Positions 36,502 through 47,372 of a stretch of 64,000 nucleotides of DNA are shown here, in pieces. The position numbers were made by a program, and so were the translations under genes. The stretch spans positions 7,695,001 through 7,759,000 of the forward strand of contig NC_010162.1 in the NCBI RefSeq assembly GCF_000067165.1, written 5' to 3'. Origin of the DNA: Sorangium cellulosum So ce56. Its GTDB lineage: Bacteria > Myxococcota_A > Polyangia > Polyangiales > Polyangiaceae. Numbering within the stretch: position 1 is the first letter of the stretch; each line of letters begins with the position of its first letter. Below the pieces are notes generated by a model, which saw only the letters and a list, made by a program, of their open reading frames with translations, had not been told where the DNA came from and did not search any database.

Positions 36502-37344
36502 ATGCAGACGAACAGGGCCAGGGCGAGCGGCGGCGTCCGCGTGCGGCTGACCGGCGTCCGGCGCGTCTTCCCGGTGCTGGACGACGCCGGCCGCGCGGCG
36601 AGGGACGGCGCCCCCGGCGTGATCGCGATCGACGGCATCGATCTCGACATCGCGCCTGGCGCGTTCGTCGCGCTGCTCGGGCCCTCCGGGTGCGGCAAAT
36701 CCACCCTGCTGCGGCTCGTCGCCGGGCTGGACCGCGCCGACGCCGGCGCGGCCGTCGTCGAGGCCGAGGAGGCGCCGGGCGGCGAACGCGGCGCGGGCGG
36801 CGCTCGCGCGCCCCTCGCGTACGTCTTCCAGGACGCCCACCTCCTGCCCTGGCGGAGCGTCCTCGAGAACGCCGCGCTGCCGCTCGAGCTCGCCGGCGCG
36901 CCGCTCGACGAGCGCCGCGCGGCGGCGCGGGCGGCGCTCGTCCAGGTCGGCCTCGCCGACGCGGGCGCGCGGTACCCGGCCGAGCTCTCCGGCGGCATGC
37001 GCATGCGCGTATCGCTCGCCCGCGCGCTGATCACGCGCCCGCGGCTGCTCCTGCTCGACGAGCCGTTCGCCGCGCTCGACGAGCTCACGAGGAGCCGGCT
37101 CGACGACGAGCTCCGCGCGCTCTGGGCCGAGCTCGGCATGACGGTGCTCTTCGTGACCCACTCGATCACCGAGGCCGCCTACCTCGCCGAGCGCGCCGTC
37201 GTCCTGTCCCCGCGGCCGGCGCGCGTCGTCGCCGACCGCACGCTTTCGCTGCCGGACCAGCGGACGGCCGCGCTGCGCACCGAGCCCGCGTTCGCCCGCG
37301 AGGTGCGCGCGCTGCAGGAGGCGCTGGAGAGCGGCGGGGCGTGA
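36502..37344 (+). CDS. ABC transporter ATPase, SsuB/TauB-like, without a permease gene nearby
   Basis: 280 aa. Walker A LLGPSGCGKST, Q-loop YVFQDAHLLPWRSV, signature LSGGMRMRVSLARAL, Walker B LLLLDEPFAALDE and H-loop FVTHSITEAAYLAERAVVLS. The Q-loop sequence and spacing match the nitrate/sulfonate/taurine importer group (SsuB, TauB). Immediately after Walker A it has a long Ala/Glu-rich insertion (EAEEAPGGERGAGGARAPLA). No permease or binding-protein gene is adjacent: upstream is a kinase gene, downstream a large lipoprotein gene. It may be an orphan ATPase serving a transporter encoded elsewhere. No strong ribosome site is visible before the ATG at 36502. Confidence 0.82.
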   Translation: MQTNRARASGGVRVRLTGVRRVFPVLDDAGRAARDGAPGVIAIDGIDLDIAPGAFVALLGPSGCGKSTLLRLVAGLDRADAGAAVVEAEEAPGGERGAGGARAPLAYVFQDAHLLPWRSVLENAALPLELAGAPLDERRAAARAALVQVGLADAGARYPAELSGGMRMRVSLARALITRPRLLLLDEPFAALDELTRSRLDDELRALWAELGMTVLFVTHSITEAAYLAERAVVLSPRPARVVADRTLSLPDQRTAALRTEPAFAREVRALQEALESGGA

Positions 37345-37644
37345 GGCCCCGGGGGCGGAACAAGCGCGCTGTCGGACTCCGGCGCTGCACGACACTCCCG
37401 CTATCGAGCGTGGGCAGCGCGATCGGCACGCGCACCCAGGTCACCTCCAATACCCTCCGTGCGCCGGAGCTCTCGGCCCCCACCGCGGCCGTCCCCACGG
37501 CTCGCGTAGCCCGCTCCCCGTCTCCCCCGCTTGCCGCTGACCGCTGCCGCGCGCGACGCCCATCGTGGGCAGAGCTCCCACTCGCCGCACGATCCCGCGC
37601 GTGAACGCGCTTCCATGCCGACAGCGCGCTCGTACAATCGCCTC
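37345..37644. other. Intergenic region
   Basis: 300 bp between the ABC ATPase and the large lipoprotein gene. It is less GC-biased than the genes, has no clear hairpin, RNA gene or repeat that I can identify, and probably holds the lipoprotein promoter. Confidence 0.4.
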
Positions 37645-40600
37645 ATGCCCACGTGCCCCCGGCGGTTGCTTCCCCGCGCCCTTCCTTGGTTTTTGCTCGC
37701 TGCAGCGGCCTGCGGCGGTGATCCGGATGTCGCCCTGCCACCCGGCGATGGCGGCGGGGGCACCGGCGGCACGAGCAGCAGCTCGGGCGATGGCGGCGGG
37801 TTCGTCGGGTCGATGGCCGCCTCGGGCGGCGCGGGCGGCGAAAGTGGCTGTGAGGGCGTGAGCTGCCGGGAGGACCAGCACTGCGAGGAGGAAGACGGAC
37901 AAGGCACCTGCGTCGACAACACGTGCGACGACCTCACCTGCGACGCGACCGAGGTGTGCGAGACGCCCCCGGACGGAGGCGCGCGCTGCGTCGATATCGC
38001 CTGCCAGAGCGACCTCGAGTGCGCCTTCAACCAGTTCTGCGACGGCACCATCTGCGTCGTCGATGCCTGCACGGCCGGTGAGCGGACGTGCGACGGCGAC
38101 AGCCTCCTGCTGTGCGTGTCGAACGGCAGCACCACGAGCGAGCTCTTCACGTGCGGCGGATCGGCCTACTTCGAGAGCAAGTGCACCGACGACGGCGCCG
38201 GGACCGCCAGCTGCCCCTGCGAGGACGACTGGGACTGCCCCACCTACGCCTCCTGCGAGGTCGGCTCCTGCTCCGGCACGGGCGCCGCGCCCACGTGCCT
38301 CTTGCCGCCGGAGCCGTTCGCTGGCGCCCTGCCGCAGAGCGAGATCCAGTGGGGAGGGGAGAACCGCGCCAACTCCGACGCGGCCAACAGCCCGTTCAAG
38401 ACCTCGGCGCAGACCGTCATGACGCCGCTCGTCGCCAACCTCGACGACGACAACGGCGACGGGCTCATCAACGAGCTCGACTTCCCCGAGATCATCTTCA
38501 CGACGTTCTGCGGCTCGGACTTCGGCGAGCACGGCGTCCTCCGCGCGATCCACGGCGGCGGTCCCCGCAAGGGAGAGAACTACTTCGCGGTGCTCGGCGC
38601 ACAGGTCTGGCACGAAGGCGACCCCATCGACGCGCCCTACGCCTGCGCCGACGCGACGCTGATGCCGACCGCCGGGCTGGCCGTCGGCGATCTCGACGGC
38701 GACGGCGTCCCCGAGATCGTCGCGATCACCGCCGTCGTGGAGATGCAGGGCTCCACGAAGGTGACGAAGACAGGGCTCCAGATCTTCAGCAACACGGGCG
38801 AGACCAAGGTCCTCACGGACGTACTCTGGACGGGCTACAACGAGCCGTCGCCCGCGCTCGCCAACATCGACGGCGAGGGGCTCCCGGAGATCGTGGTCGG
38901 GCCGAACGTGTTCACGTTGCGCGTCGACGAGGCGACCCGCGAGCTCTCCATCGTCGACCACTTCAAGGGCGACAAGGCTCAAGGGATACAGGGGTCTCCG
39001 GCGAACCAGCAGAACCGGCTCGGGCCCATCGCGTGCGTCGCGAACCTCAACGACGACCCCCGGCTGGAGATCGTCGCGGGCAGCACCGCCTATGGGCTGC
39101 CCCGCCCGCCGCCCGGCGTGACGAGCAGGGCCGGGTGCGCGCCGCCGTACACCGACAAGGAGGCGACGGCGTACTGCGAGGGGAAGCTCATCGAGGTCTG
39201 GGACGGGCAGACCGTCAACGGCACGGCCGGGATCCCGCTCGAGCAGCGCGACGGCCTCTGCGCCGTGGCCGACGTCCTCGGAGAGGACCAGGACGCCGCA
39301 CCCGGGCCGAGCAACCCGCTCGACAAGCGCCCGGAGGTGATCCTGTTCAACAACGGGTACTTCTTCGTGCTCAACGGGCAGAACGGCACCATCAAGCGCC
39401 GCCAGGTGATGACGGCCGCGGGCACCAACTTCGACGGCGGCGCCCCGAACGTGGACGACTTCGACGGCGACGGCTTCCCCGAGGTCGGCACGGCGTTCGG
39501 CCTCCGCTACATGATGTTCGATCTCCAGGCGCCGACGGCCGAGTGCCCGGCGTGGCCCAACGCGCTCACCGACGGGGTCACGGGATTGCAGGGCAACCCG
39601 GAGCGGACCCCGAACGGGAAGCCGTGCACCACGGACGAGGAATGCGGCGCCCCGGGCGCTGCGACGTGCAACCAGCAGCGGGGCACCTGCGTCTGCTACC
39701 ACAACGGCTGGCAGCGCTTGACCGAGGACGACTCGAGCCGCACCACCGGGTCGAGCGTGTTCGACTTCAACGGCGACGGCGCCGCCGAGGTCATCTACAA
39801 CGACGAGTGTTACTTCCGCATCTACGACGGCGTGACGGCCGACGTCCTGTTCAAGGTGCCCTCGCCGAGCCGCACCCGGTCCGAGTACCCGATCGTCGCG
39901 GACGTCGACAACGACGGCAACGCGGAGATCGTGTTCGGCACCTCGAACGAATCGACCCATTGCTCGCAAGGCACCGACTACAACAACGGCCTCGAGGTCT
40001 GGGGCGCGCAGAACGACCTCTGGGTCTCGGCGCGCCGCATCTGGAACCAGCACAGCTACCACGTGACGAACGTGCTCGAGAGCGGCGGCATCCCCCTGAA
40101 GGAGCCCGAGAGCTGGAAGGCGTACGGCGGCCGCACCTACAACACCTACCGCTCGAACCCGCGGTCGTACGGCATCGCGCCGGATCTCGCGCTGAGCGGC
40201 ATCCAGGTCTCGTCCCCGGACGCGACCTGCGGCGAGCTCACCCACGAGGTCGCCATCACCGTGCGCGTCGAGAACCTCGGTGATCTCCGCGTGGGCCCCG
40301 GCGTCGCCATCAACTTCTACGGCGAGTGGGACACGCCGGACGTTGATGAGCCGCTCTACGGTGAGGACCTCGCCCCGCTGAAGTTCGTCCTCCAGAGCAG
40401 CATCGAGCCGCACAGCTCGCTGCTCCTGACGGTGAGCTACAGCGCCGCGCACAACGCGCAGCAGACGCTGCCCGCCCGCGTGCGCGCGGTCGTGGACGAG
40501 GACGCCGTCGAGCGCGAGTGCCACGAGGACAACAACGCGCTCACCGCGCCCCTCGACGCCGGCAGCGCGCGCCCGGACCTCCAGATCGCGATCGGCCGGG

Positions 40601-40926
40601 TGAACACCAACAAGTGCGCCGTGAAGCAGGTCGACGTCCCGACGACCGTCACCAACGCCGGCTCCGCGCCGGCCAGCGACGTGCGGATCCGGTACTACGC
40701 GGGCGATCCCGGCCAGGGTGGGACGGCGCTCCACGAGGAGGTCATCCCGGGGCCGATCGCGCCAGGGGCGAGCGAGAGTCTCACCGCCACCATTGAGAAG
40801 TTCCCGTCGAACCTGTCGATCCTGATCTACGCCGTCGTCGATCCGGACGAGGCGATCGACGAGTGCAACGACGGGAACAACAAGGACGCCGCCTCGGACA
40901 AGATCCTGTGCCCGGAGATCAACTGA
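37645..40926 (+). CDS. Large FG-GAP/CARDB lipoprotein with EGF-like Cys region
   Basis: 1093 aa from the ATG at 37645, chosen because it gives a lipoprotein signal with lipobox LAAAAC (Cys23); an ATG at 37615 would add ten residues. A Gly/Ser linker is followed by a Cys-rich EGF-like region (about 60-220: CEGVSCREDQHCEEEDGQGTCVDN, CDDLTCDATEVCE). Residues about 220-840 hold FG-GAP/VCBS repeats with Asp-rich loops (NLDDDNGDGLINELDFPEI, VGDLDGDGVPEIVAI, DDFDGDGFPEVGTA, DFNGDGAAEVIYN, DVDNDGNAEIVFG), suggesting a Ca2+-binding beta propeller. The C-terminus has two CARDB-like domains (from PDLALSGIQV and PDLQIAIGRV). Probable surface lipoprotein in adhesion or substrate binding; ligand unknown. 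A hairpin follows the stop. Confidence 0.85.
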   Translation: MPTCPRRLLPRALPWFLLAAAACGGDPDVALPPGDGGGGTGGTSSSSGDGGGFVGSMAASGGAGGESGCEGVSCREDQHCEEEDGQGTCVDNTCDDLTCDATEVCETPPDGGARCVDIACQSDLECAFNQFCDGTICVVDACTAGERTCDGDSLLLCVSNGSTTSELFTCGGSAYFESKCTDDGAGTASCPCEDDWDCPTYASCEVGSCSGTGAAPTCLLPPEPFAGALPQSEIQWGGENRANSDAANSPFKTSAQTVMTPLVANLDDDNGDGLINELDFPEIIFTTFCGSDFGEHGVLRAIHGGGPRKGENYFAVLGAQVWHEGDPIDAPYACADATLMPTAGLAVGDLDGDGVPEIVAITAVVEMQGSTKVTKTGLQIFSNTGETKVLTDVLWTGYNEPSPALANIDGEGLPEIVVGPNVFTLRVDEATRELSIVDHFKGDKAQGIQGSPANQQNRLGPIACVANLNDDPRLEIVAGSTAYGLPRPPPGVTSRAGCAPPYTDKEATAYCEGKLIEVWDGQTVNGTAGIPLEQRDGLCAVADVLGEDQDAAPGPSNPLDKRPEVILFNNGYFFVLNGQNGTIKRRQVMTAAGTNFDGGAPNVDDFDGDGFPEVGTAFGLRYMMFDLQAPTAECPAWPNALTDGVTGLQGNPERTPNGKPCTTDEECGAPGAATCNQQRGTCVCYHNGWQRLTEDDSSRTTGSSVFDFNGDGAAEVIYNDECYFRIYDGVTADVLFKVPSPSRTRSEYPIVADVDNDGNAEIVFGTSNESTHCSQGTDYNNGLEVWGAQNDLWVSARRIWNQHSYHVTNVLESGGIPLKEPESWKAYGGRTYNTYRSNPRSYGIAPDLALSGIQVSSPDATCGELTHEVAITVRVENLGDLRVGPGVAINFYGEWDTPDVDEPLYGEDLAPLKFVLQSSIEPHSSLLLTVSYSAAHNAQQTLPARVRAVVDEDAVERECHEDNNALTAPLDAGSARPDLQIAIGRVNTNKCAVKQVDVPTTVTNAGSAPASDVRIRYYAGDPGQGGTALHEEVIPGPIAPGASESLTATIEKFPSNLSILIYAVVDPDEAIDECNDGNNKDAASDKILCPEIN

Positions 40927-40933
40927 CGCGCCG

Positions 40934-40969
40934 GCGTCCGGCCGGCGGGCCTCCCCGCCAGCCGGACGC
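40934..40969 (+). terminator. Hairpin after the FG-GAP/CARDB lipoprotein
   Basis: GCGTCCGGC (40934-40942) pairs with GCCGGACGC (40961-40969); GGCGGG (40944-40949) and CCCGCC (40954-40959) extend the stem. Eight bp after the stop codon. Confidence 0.6.
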
Positions 40970-41117
40970 GCGCCGCGCACGATCACCGGCTCCCGCGCGG
41001 GGCGCGGTGCTATGCCTCTGCGCCCCGCCGCGCCGCTGACAGCGCCCCGCGAGGCGCGCCGCCCCGGCGCGCTGCACCCCGCGCCCCGCGCGCCGCGACC
41101 CAAGCCCCCACAGCGCC

Positions 41118-43049
<1,932 letters not shown>

Positions 43050-43068
43050 GGTCCTGCCGGGCTGCCCG

Positions 43069-43218
43069 GCCCCGGGAGAGGGGGTCCGCCGCGCGGCGCG
43101 GGGGCCCCGCCGAACTCGCCTGAGACGGAGATCCTCCGGCTTCGCCGGAGGATCATCGTCTCAGGCTCAAACATCGGTCCATCCCCCGCGCCGCGCGGCG
43201 GACCCCCTCTCCCGGGGC
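43069..43218. repeat. Perfect 36-bp inverted repeat enclosing a second hairpin
   Basis: Left arm 43069-43104 (starts GCCCCGGGAGAGGGGGTCCG) is exactly complementary to right arm 43183-43218. Between them, 43119-43165 forms another hairpin: CCTGAGAC pairs with GTCTCAGG and GATCCTCCGG with CCGGAGGATC. It lies between the convergent ABC-F and xylH genes and would make a very strong bidirectional terminator, or may be the remnant of a small mobile inverted-repeat element. Confidence 0.9.
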
Positions 43219-43287
43219 CTACGTGTTCGCGCAACCGCAACGCGAGGACGACCTCGGTCATCGCAACGCCAGCGGGTGAGCCGTCGC

Positions 43288-44388
43288 TCAGTGACTTCTT
43301 GTCTTGCGGCTGGCCATGTCGATGCCGACGGCCAGGATGAGGATGATGCCCTTGATGATCGGCTGCCAGAAGCTCTCCGTGTTCATCAGGCTCATGCCGT
43401 TGTCGAGCGAGGCCATGACGAGCGCGCCGAGCAGCGCGCCCCAGATGGTGCCCTGCCCGCCGAGGAGCGACGTGCCGCCGATGACGGCGGCCGCGATGGC
43501 GTCGAGCTCCATCATCCGGCCGGCGTCCGAGGTCGCAGAGCCGACGCGGGCGGTGAGCACCACGCCCGCGATGCCCGCCATCACGCCCATCAGCGTGAAC
43601 ACGGCGATGAGGTGACGATCGATGCTGATGCCGGAGTAGAAGGCCGCCTCGCGGTTGCCGCCGATCGCGTAGAGGTGCCGCCCGAACGTCGTGTGCTTCG
43701 CGAGCACCGTGAACACGGTCGCGAGCACGAGCACGACGAGCACGGGGAACGGGACACCCTCGTAGGAGTTCATCAGGGCGGCGAACGCGAGGGAGAACAC
43801 GGCGAGCCCGATCCACGGGTAGCGCGCCGTGCCGGTCGCGCGCGCCGCCTTGTACAGCAGCCCGACGCAGAGGACGCCGGCGCCCGCCCAGCCGAGGGTG
43901 TGCGGCACGTACGCCTGGCCCACGAACAGGTAAGGACGCGCCGGCGAGATGGACACACCGCCTGTCAAGCCGAGCATGGAGCCCTGGAAGATGAGCATCC
44001 CGCCGAGCGTGACGATGAACGGGGGAATCCGCAGCCGCGCCACGAGGGTGCCCTGCACGAAGCCAAGGACAGCCCCGAGCAGGAGCGGCAGGATGAAGGC
44101 GGCCGGCAGCGGCCAGCCGAGGCTCACGTAGATCATCGCCGATGAGGCGCCGAGCAGACCGGCGAGCGCGCCCACCGAGAGATCGATCTGCCCCGCGACG
44201 ATGACCATCACCATGCCGATGGCCAGGATCGACGTCACCGACATCTGCCGCGCGAGGAGCGTCAGGTTGCGCGGCGTCACGAACGTCCCATCGGTCGTGA
44301 TGGAGAAGGCAACCCAGATCGCGATGAGCGAGCCCACCATCGAGAGGGCGCGCCAGGGGATACGCACGCGAAGCTTGGCCTCGCTCAT
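43288..44388 (-). CDS. xylH: Sugar ABC transporter permease XylH-like
   Basis: 366 aa from the ATG at 44388, whose ATGA overlaps the xylG stop. About ten hydrophobic helices, with the family signature IVAGQIDLSVGALAGLLGASSAM, RIPPFIVTLGGMLIFQGSMLGLTGG, GIDRHLIAVFTLMGVMAGIAGV-like segment (here ISIDRHLIAVFTLMGVMAGIAGV) and AIAAAVIGGTSLLGGQGTIWGALLGAL. This is the BPD_transp_2 family of ribose/xylose importers; length and motifs favour XylH over RbsC (about 320 aa). It forms the inner-membrane channel for the XylG ATPase. No periplasmic binding protein gene (xylF) is adjacent. A long frame upstream of this start is antisense noise. Confidence 0.85.
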   Translation of the reverse strand: MSEAKLRVRIPWRALSMVGSLIAIWVAFSITTDGTFVTPRNLTLLARQMSVTSILAIGMVMVIVAGQIDLSVGALAGLLGASSAMIYVSLGWPLPAAFILPLLLGAVLGFVQGTLVARLRIPPFIVTLGGMLIFQGSMLGLTGGVSISPARPYLFVGQAYVPHTLGWAGAGVLCVGLLYKAARATGTARYPWIGLAVFSLAFAALMNSYEGVPFPVLVVLVLATVFTVLAKHTTFGRHLYAIGGNREAAFYSGISIDRHLIAVFTLMGVMAGIAGVVLTARVGSATSDAGRMMELDAIAAAVIGGTSLLGGQGTIWGALLGALVMASLDNGMSLMNTESFWQPIIKGIILILAVGIDMASRKTRSH

Positions 44389-45908
44389 TCCGTCACCTTC
44401 CTCGTTGCAGCAGCCATCACGCGCTCCGCGGTCGCGTCCTTCCGGTCGAGGCAGGCCGTCGGCCTGCCCTGGTTGAGGACCAGCACACGGTGGCTCATGC
44501 CGAGCAGCTCCGGCAGATCGGAGGACACGAGCACCACGGCGAGCCCATCCGAAGCGAGCTTGTGGATGAGCTGGTAGATCTCCGCCTTCGCCCCGACGTC
44601 GATTCCCCGGGTCGGCTCGTCGAGCAGCAGCACCCGGGGCCCCGTCATCAGCCATTTGCCGATCACGATCTTCTGCTGGTTGCCGCCCGAGAGCTGGTTC
44701 GCGAGCGCGAGCGGCCCAGACGCCTTGGTCCTGAGCGCCTTCATCTGCTCGACCGCCGTGACCTCCCGATCGGCGTGATCGAGGAAGAGACCCTTCACGA
44801 ACCGCCGCAGGGTCGCGAGCGTGATGTTGTCGAGGAGGGTCGCCTCGAGCACGAGGCCGTGGCGCTTGCGATCCTCGCTGACGAGCGCGATGCCCGCGTC
44901 GATCGCCTGCGCGGGCGCCGTGTACGGCGGCGTCGCGGGCCCGCCTCGGACCGAGATCGCGCCGGTGACGCGGCTCGTCGCGGCGCCAAAGATCGTCGAG
45001 AGGAGCGCGGTGCGGCCGGCGCCCATGAGGCCGCCGATGCCCAGCACCTCGCCGGCGCGCACCTCGAAGCTCACGTCGCGCAGCACGAACCGCCCGGGGT
45101 GCCCGGCGTCCTCGACCGACCAGCCCTGGACCGACATCGCGACGGGGCCCTCCGGCGGCGGGGGGCAGGGGTAGAGGTTCGTCACCTCGCGGCCGACCAT
45201 GTACGAGATGACGTTGTCGGGCGAGAGCGCGGTCCGCGGCTGGGTCGTGATCGACTTCCCGTCACGGAGGACCGTGATGCGGTCGGCGATCTCGAAGACC
45301 TCCTCGAGCCGGTGGCTGATGTAGATGCAGGAGACACCGCGGGCGCGCAGATCGCGCAGCAGGCCGAGCAACGTCCTCACGCCGGACTCGGTGAGCGCCG
45401 CCGTGGGCTCGTCGAGGACGAGGATCTTCGCGTCCTTGAGCAGCGCCTTGGCGATCTCGACCATCTGCTGCTGGCCGATGCCCAGCTCCTTGATCGGGCG
45501 CTCGGGATCGATGTCCAGCCCGACGCGCGCGAGCGCCTCCCGCGCCAGGGCCCGCACCGCGTCCCAGTCGATGAGCCCCCCGCGGACGGGCTCCCGCCCG
45601 AGCACGAGGTTCTCGGCGACGGTGAGATCGGGCACGAGCGCGAGCTCCTGCGCGATCAGCGCGATGCGGTGCTCCTCGGCGCTGCGCATGCTGCTGAACT
45701 GCACGACGCCGCCGTTCAAGCGGATCTCGCCGCCGTAGGTGCCTGCGGGGTAGTAGCCGCACAGGATCTTGATGAGGGTGCTCTTACCCGCGCCGTTCTC
45801 GCCGCAGAGGGCGTGAATCTCGCCTTCCTGGAGGTCGAACGAGACGCCATCGAGGGCTTTCACCCCGGGGAACTGCTTCGTGATCGATGCGAGCTCGAGG
45901 AGAGGCAT
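44385..45908 (-). CDS. xylG: Sugar ABC transporter ATPase XylG-like (two ATPase domains)
   Basis: 507 aa, the size of XylG/RbsA. Domain 1: CGENGAGKSTLIKILCGYYP, signature LGIGQQQMVEIAKALL, Walker B ILVLDEPTAALTE and CIYISHRLEE. Domain 2 has the degenerate Walker A of this family (GIGGLMGAGRTALL), signature LSGGNQQKIVIGKWL and LLLDEPTRGIDVGAK. The insertion PAGTYGGEIRLNGG after Walker A is typical of xylose-type ATPases. It energises uptake of a monosaccharide, probably D-xylose, with XylH, whose start overlaps the stop here. Upstream on the same strand is a carbohydrate-binding-like lipoprotein, not a XylF-type binding protein. Confidence 0.87.
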   Translation of the reverse strand: MPLLELASITKQFPGVKALDGVSFDLQEGEIHALCGENGAGKSTLIKILCGYYPAGTYGGEIRLNGGVVQFSSMRSAEEHRIALIAQELALVPDLTVAENLVLGREPVRGGLIDWDAVRALAREALARVGLDIDPERPIKELGIGQQQMVEIAKALLKDAKILVLDEPTAALTESGVRTLLGLLRDLRARGVSCIYISHRLEEVFEIADRITVLRDGKSITTQPRTALSPDNVISYMVGREVTNLYPCPPPPEGPVAMSVQGWSVEDAGHPGRFVLRDVSFEVRAGEVLGIGGLMGAGRTALLSTIFGAATSRVTGAISVRGGPATPPYTAPAQAIDAGIALVSEDRKRHGLVLEATLLDNITLATLRRFVKGLFLDHADREVTAVEQMKALRTKASGPLALANQLSGGNQQKIVIGKWLMTGPRVLLLDEPTRGIDVGAKAEIYQLIHKLASDGLAVVLVSSDLPELLGMSHRVLVLNQGRPTACLDRKDATAERVMAAATRKVTE

Positions 45909-46013
45909 TGTCCTGGGCGCAAGGGGGCGTCAGCGCGCGGCCACGTTCGCCTGGGAGGGGCCTGCGATGCAAGCACTTTGTTGGAAGCGCGCAGAGGATC
46001 CAGGCGCGCAGGT

Positions 46014-46090
46014 CGTCACGCGTCACGCGTCGCGCGTCACGCGTCACGCGTCGCGCGTCACGCGTCGCGCGTCGCGTGTTGCGCGTCACG
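46014..46090. repeat. 7-bp tandem repeat CGTCACG/CGTCGCG, eleven units
   Basis: Eleven consecutive heptamers, mostly CGTCACG or CGTCGCG with one TGTTGCG, in the gap between the carbohydrate-binding-like lipoprotein and xylG. Read on the other strand the unit is the GCGACGN/GTGACGN family also seen at 21150-21205. Confidence 0.92.
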
Positions 46091-46176
46091 CATGCTCCGT
46101 GGGAAGCGCCGGGGCCAAGAGGAGTGGTTGAGAGCCCCCTGCTCGAGGGCTCCCGGCGCGGCCCGGGCGACGGCGC

Positions 46177-47040
46177 TCAGTTGTAGAAGCCGAGGTCGTC
46201 GATGTAGAGGTCGAACTTGGGCGCGATGCCGACCTGGAACTGGATCGCATAGAGCTTCGTCGCGTCGATCTGGTCGGTGCCCGCCGGATCACCCCAGCCG
46301 CCCTGCTTCAGCTCCGCGAAGGGAATCGTGAACTGCTGCCACTCCTCGGTGAGGGTGAGCGACTTTTGCCACTTGTCGCACTCGTCCGAGCAGGAGCCGC
46401 CGGCCGGATCCGTGCCCGGGTCCGAGATCATGACGCTCGCGCTCGTGGCGGAGCCCGCGCCGATCTTGGCCCAGAACGTGATTCCCGTGTACGCCGAGGC
46501 GTCATAGGCGGTCTTGGCGCCCTCGGGGCTGTTCAGCTCGAAGCCGAAGCCAGCGCCCCACGTCTCGAAGCCCTCTCCCCACGAGCGCGCCGCGTACGTG
46601 CTCTGCCCGCGCGCCGGCGCGAGCGCCGTCATCGTGAAAGGCTCTTCCCCGGTCCCGTCCGGATCGGGCGGCGGGGTCTGCTTGGCCCCCGCCGACCCGT
46701 CATTGAAGGTGTACCAGTAACCGACCCGCCCGCCCTTGGCGAGGATGGCGTTGTCGTTGTCCTCCATGTCATCGATCATCTCGATCGTCTGGGGGCCAGC
46801 GCCCGCGCCCGTCGACGCGGTGGTGCTCGCGGACGACGAGGTCGCGGCGGCGTCGGTGGTCCCCGTGCTCGCCGTCGTGGTCGACGGGTCCACGGTGCCC
46901 GAAGAGGAGGTGGTGCTGCCGGCGCTGCCGGAGCCGCCCGCGCCTCCGCTCCCGCCACCATCGTCGCCGCTGGCGCACGCCGCGACAGCCAGTCCACAGA
47001 CCGCCAAGCCAAAAGCACGCAAGAAAATTCTAGTCTTCAT
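46177..47040 (-). CDS. Lipoprotein with carbohydrate-binding-like beta domain
   Basis: 287 aa. Lipobox AVAAC gives Cys22. Residues 25-85 are a Gly/Ser/Thr linker typical of surface-exposed myxobacterial lipoproteins. Residues about 88-287 look like a beta-sandwich of the CBM11/CIA30 or galactose-binding type: IEMIDDMEDNDNAILAKGGRVGYWYTFNDGS, AARSWGEGFETWGAGFGFELN, YDASAYTGITFWAKIGAGSATSASVMISD, LTEEWQQFTIPFAELKQGGWG and the ending FDLYIDDLGFYN. That ending and the early 'DDMEDNDN' are common to CBM-like modules in cellulolytic myxobacteria. It lies upstream of xylGH on the same strand, so a role in binding plant polysaccharide or sugar delivery is plausible but unproven. Confidence 0.75.
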   Translation of the reverse strand: MKTRIFLRAFGLAVCGLAVAACASGDDGGGSGGAGGSGSAGSTTSSSGTVDPSTTTASTGTTDAAATSSSASTTASTGAGAGPQTIEMIDDMEDNDNAILAKGGRVGYWYTFNDGSAGAKQTPPPDPDGTGEEPFTMTALAPARGQSTYAARSWGEGFETWGAGFGFELNSPEGAKTAYDASAYTGITFWAKIGAGSATSASVMISDPGTDPAGGSCSDECDKWQKSLTLTEEWQQFTIPFAELKQGGWGDPAGTDQIDATKLYAIQFQVGIAPKFDLYIDDLGFYN

Positions 47041-47372
47041 ACGTTCACATCTCCGTATCTACGTTATTCTAATCAGCGCTCGCTCTGGGCCGGACGTCGA
47101 TTGAATCAAGGAGCGTCCTGGCGCGGCGAGTATCGCCTGGAAGCTCAGGCCCTGCAACCTTCTTCTTTCCTCGCTGCAATCCACCTTTCTCCTCGCTCGC
47201 CGTCGTTCGCCCTGGAGGCGAGGCTCGCGCGAATGTCCTTGTTGGGGCCGCTCGCAACGGCGGTGGCATGTTCGGAGCGTCGTTGAGACGTGAGCGCCTG
47301 GATCAGCGCGAGTGGCCGCCTGCTTGCAAGGCGCCTTCGCGGGCTCTCTCGGCGAGGCTCGAAGGAGGAGAG
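47041..47372. other. Divergent intergenic region
   Basis: 332 bp between the carbohydrate-binding-like lipoprotein and the SRPBCC gene. The part next to the lipoprotein start (CATCTCCGTATCTACGTTAT, about 47047-47066) is distinctly AT-richer and is the likely promoter. No repeat, hairpin or RNA gene recognised. Confidence 0.4.

Noticed and set aside
37345..37500. Possible tRNA-like sequence in the gap after the ABC ATPase
   Set aside because: No T-loop (GTTCRANTC), acceptor stem or anticodon arm could be assembled on either strand.
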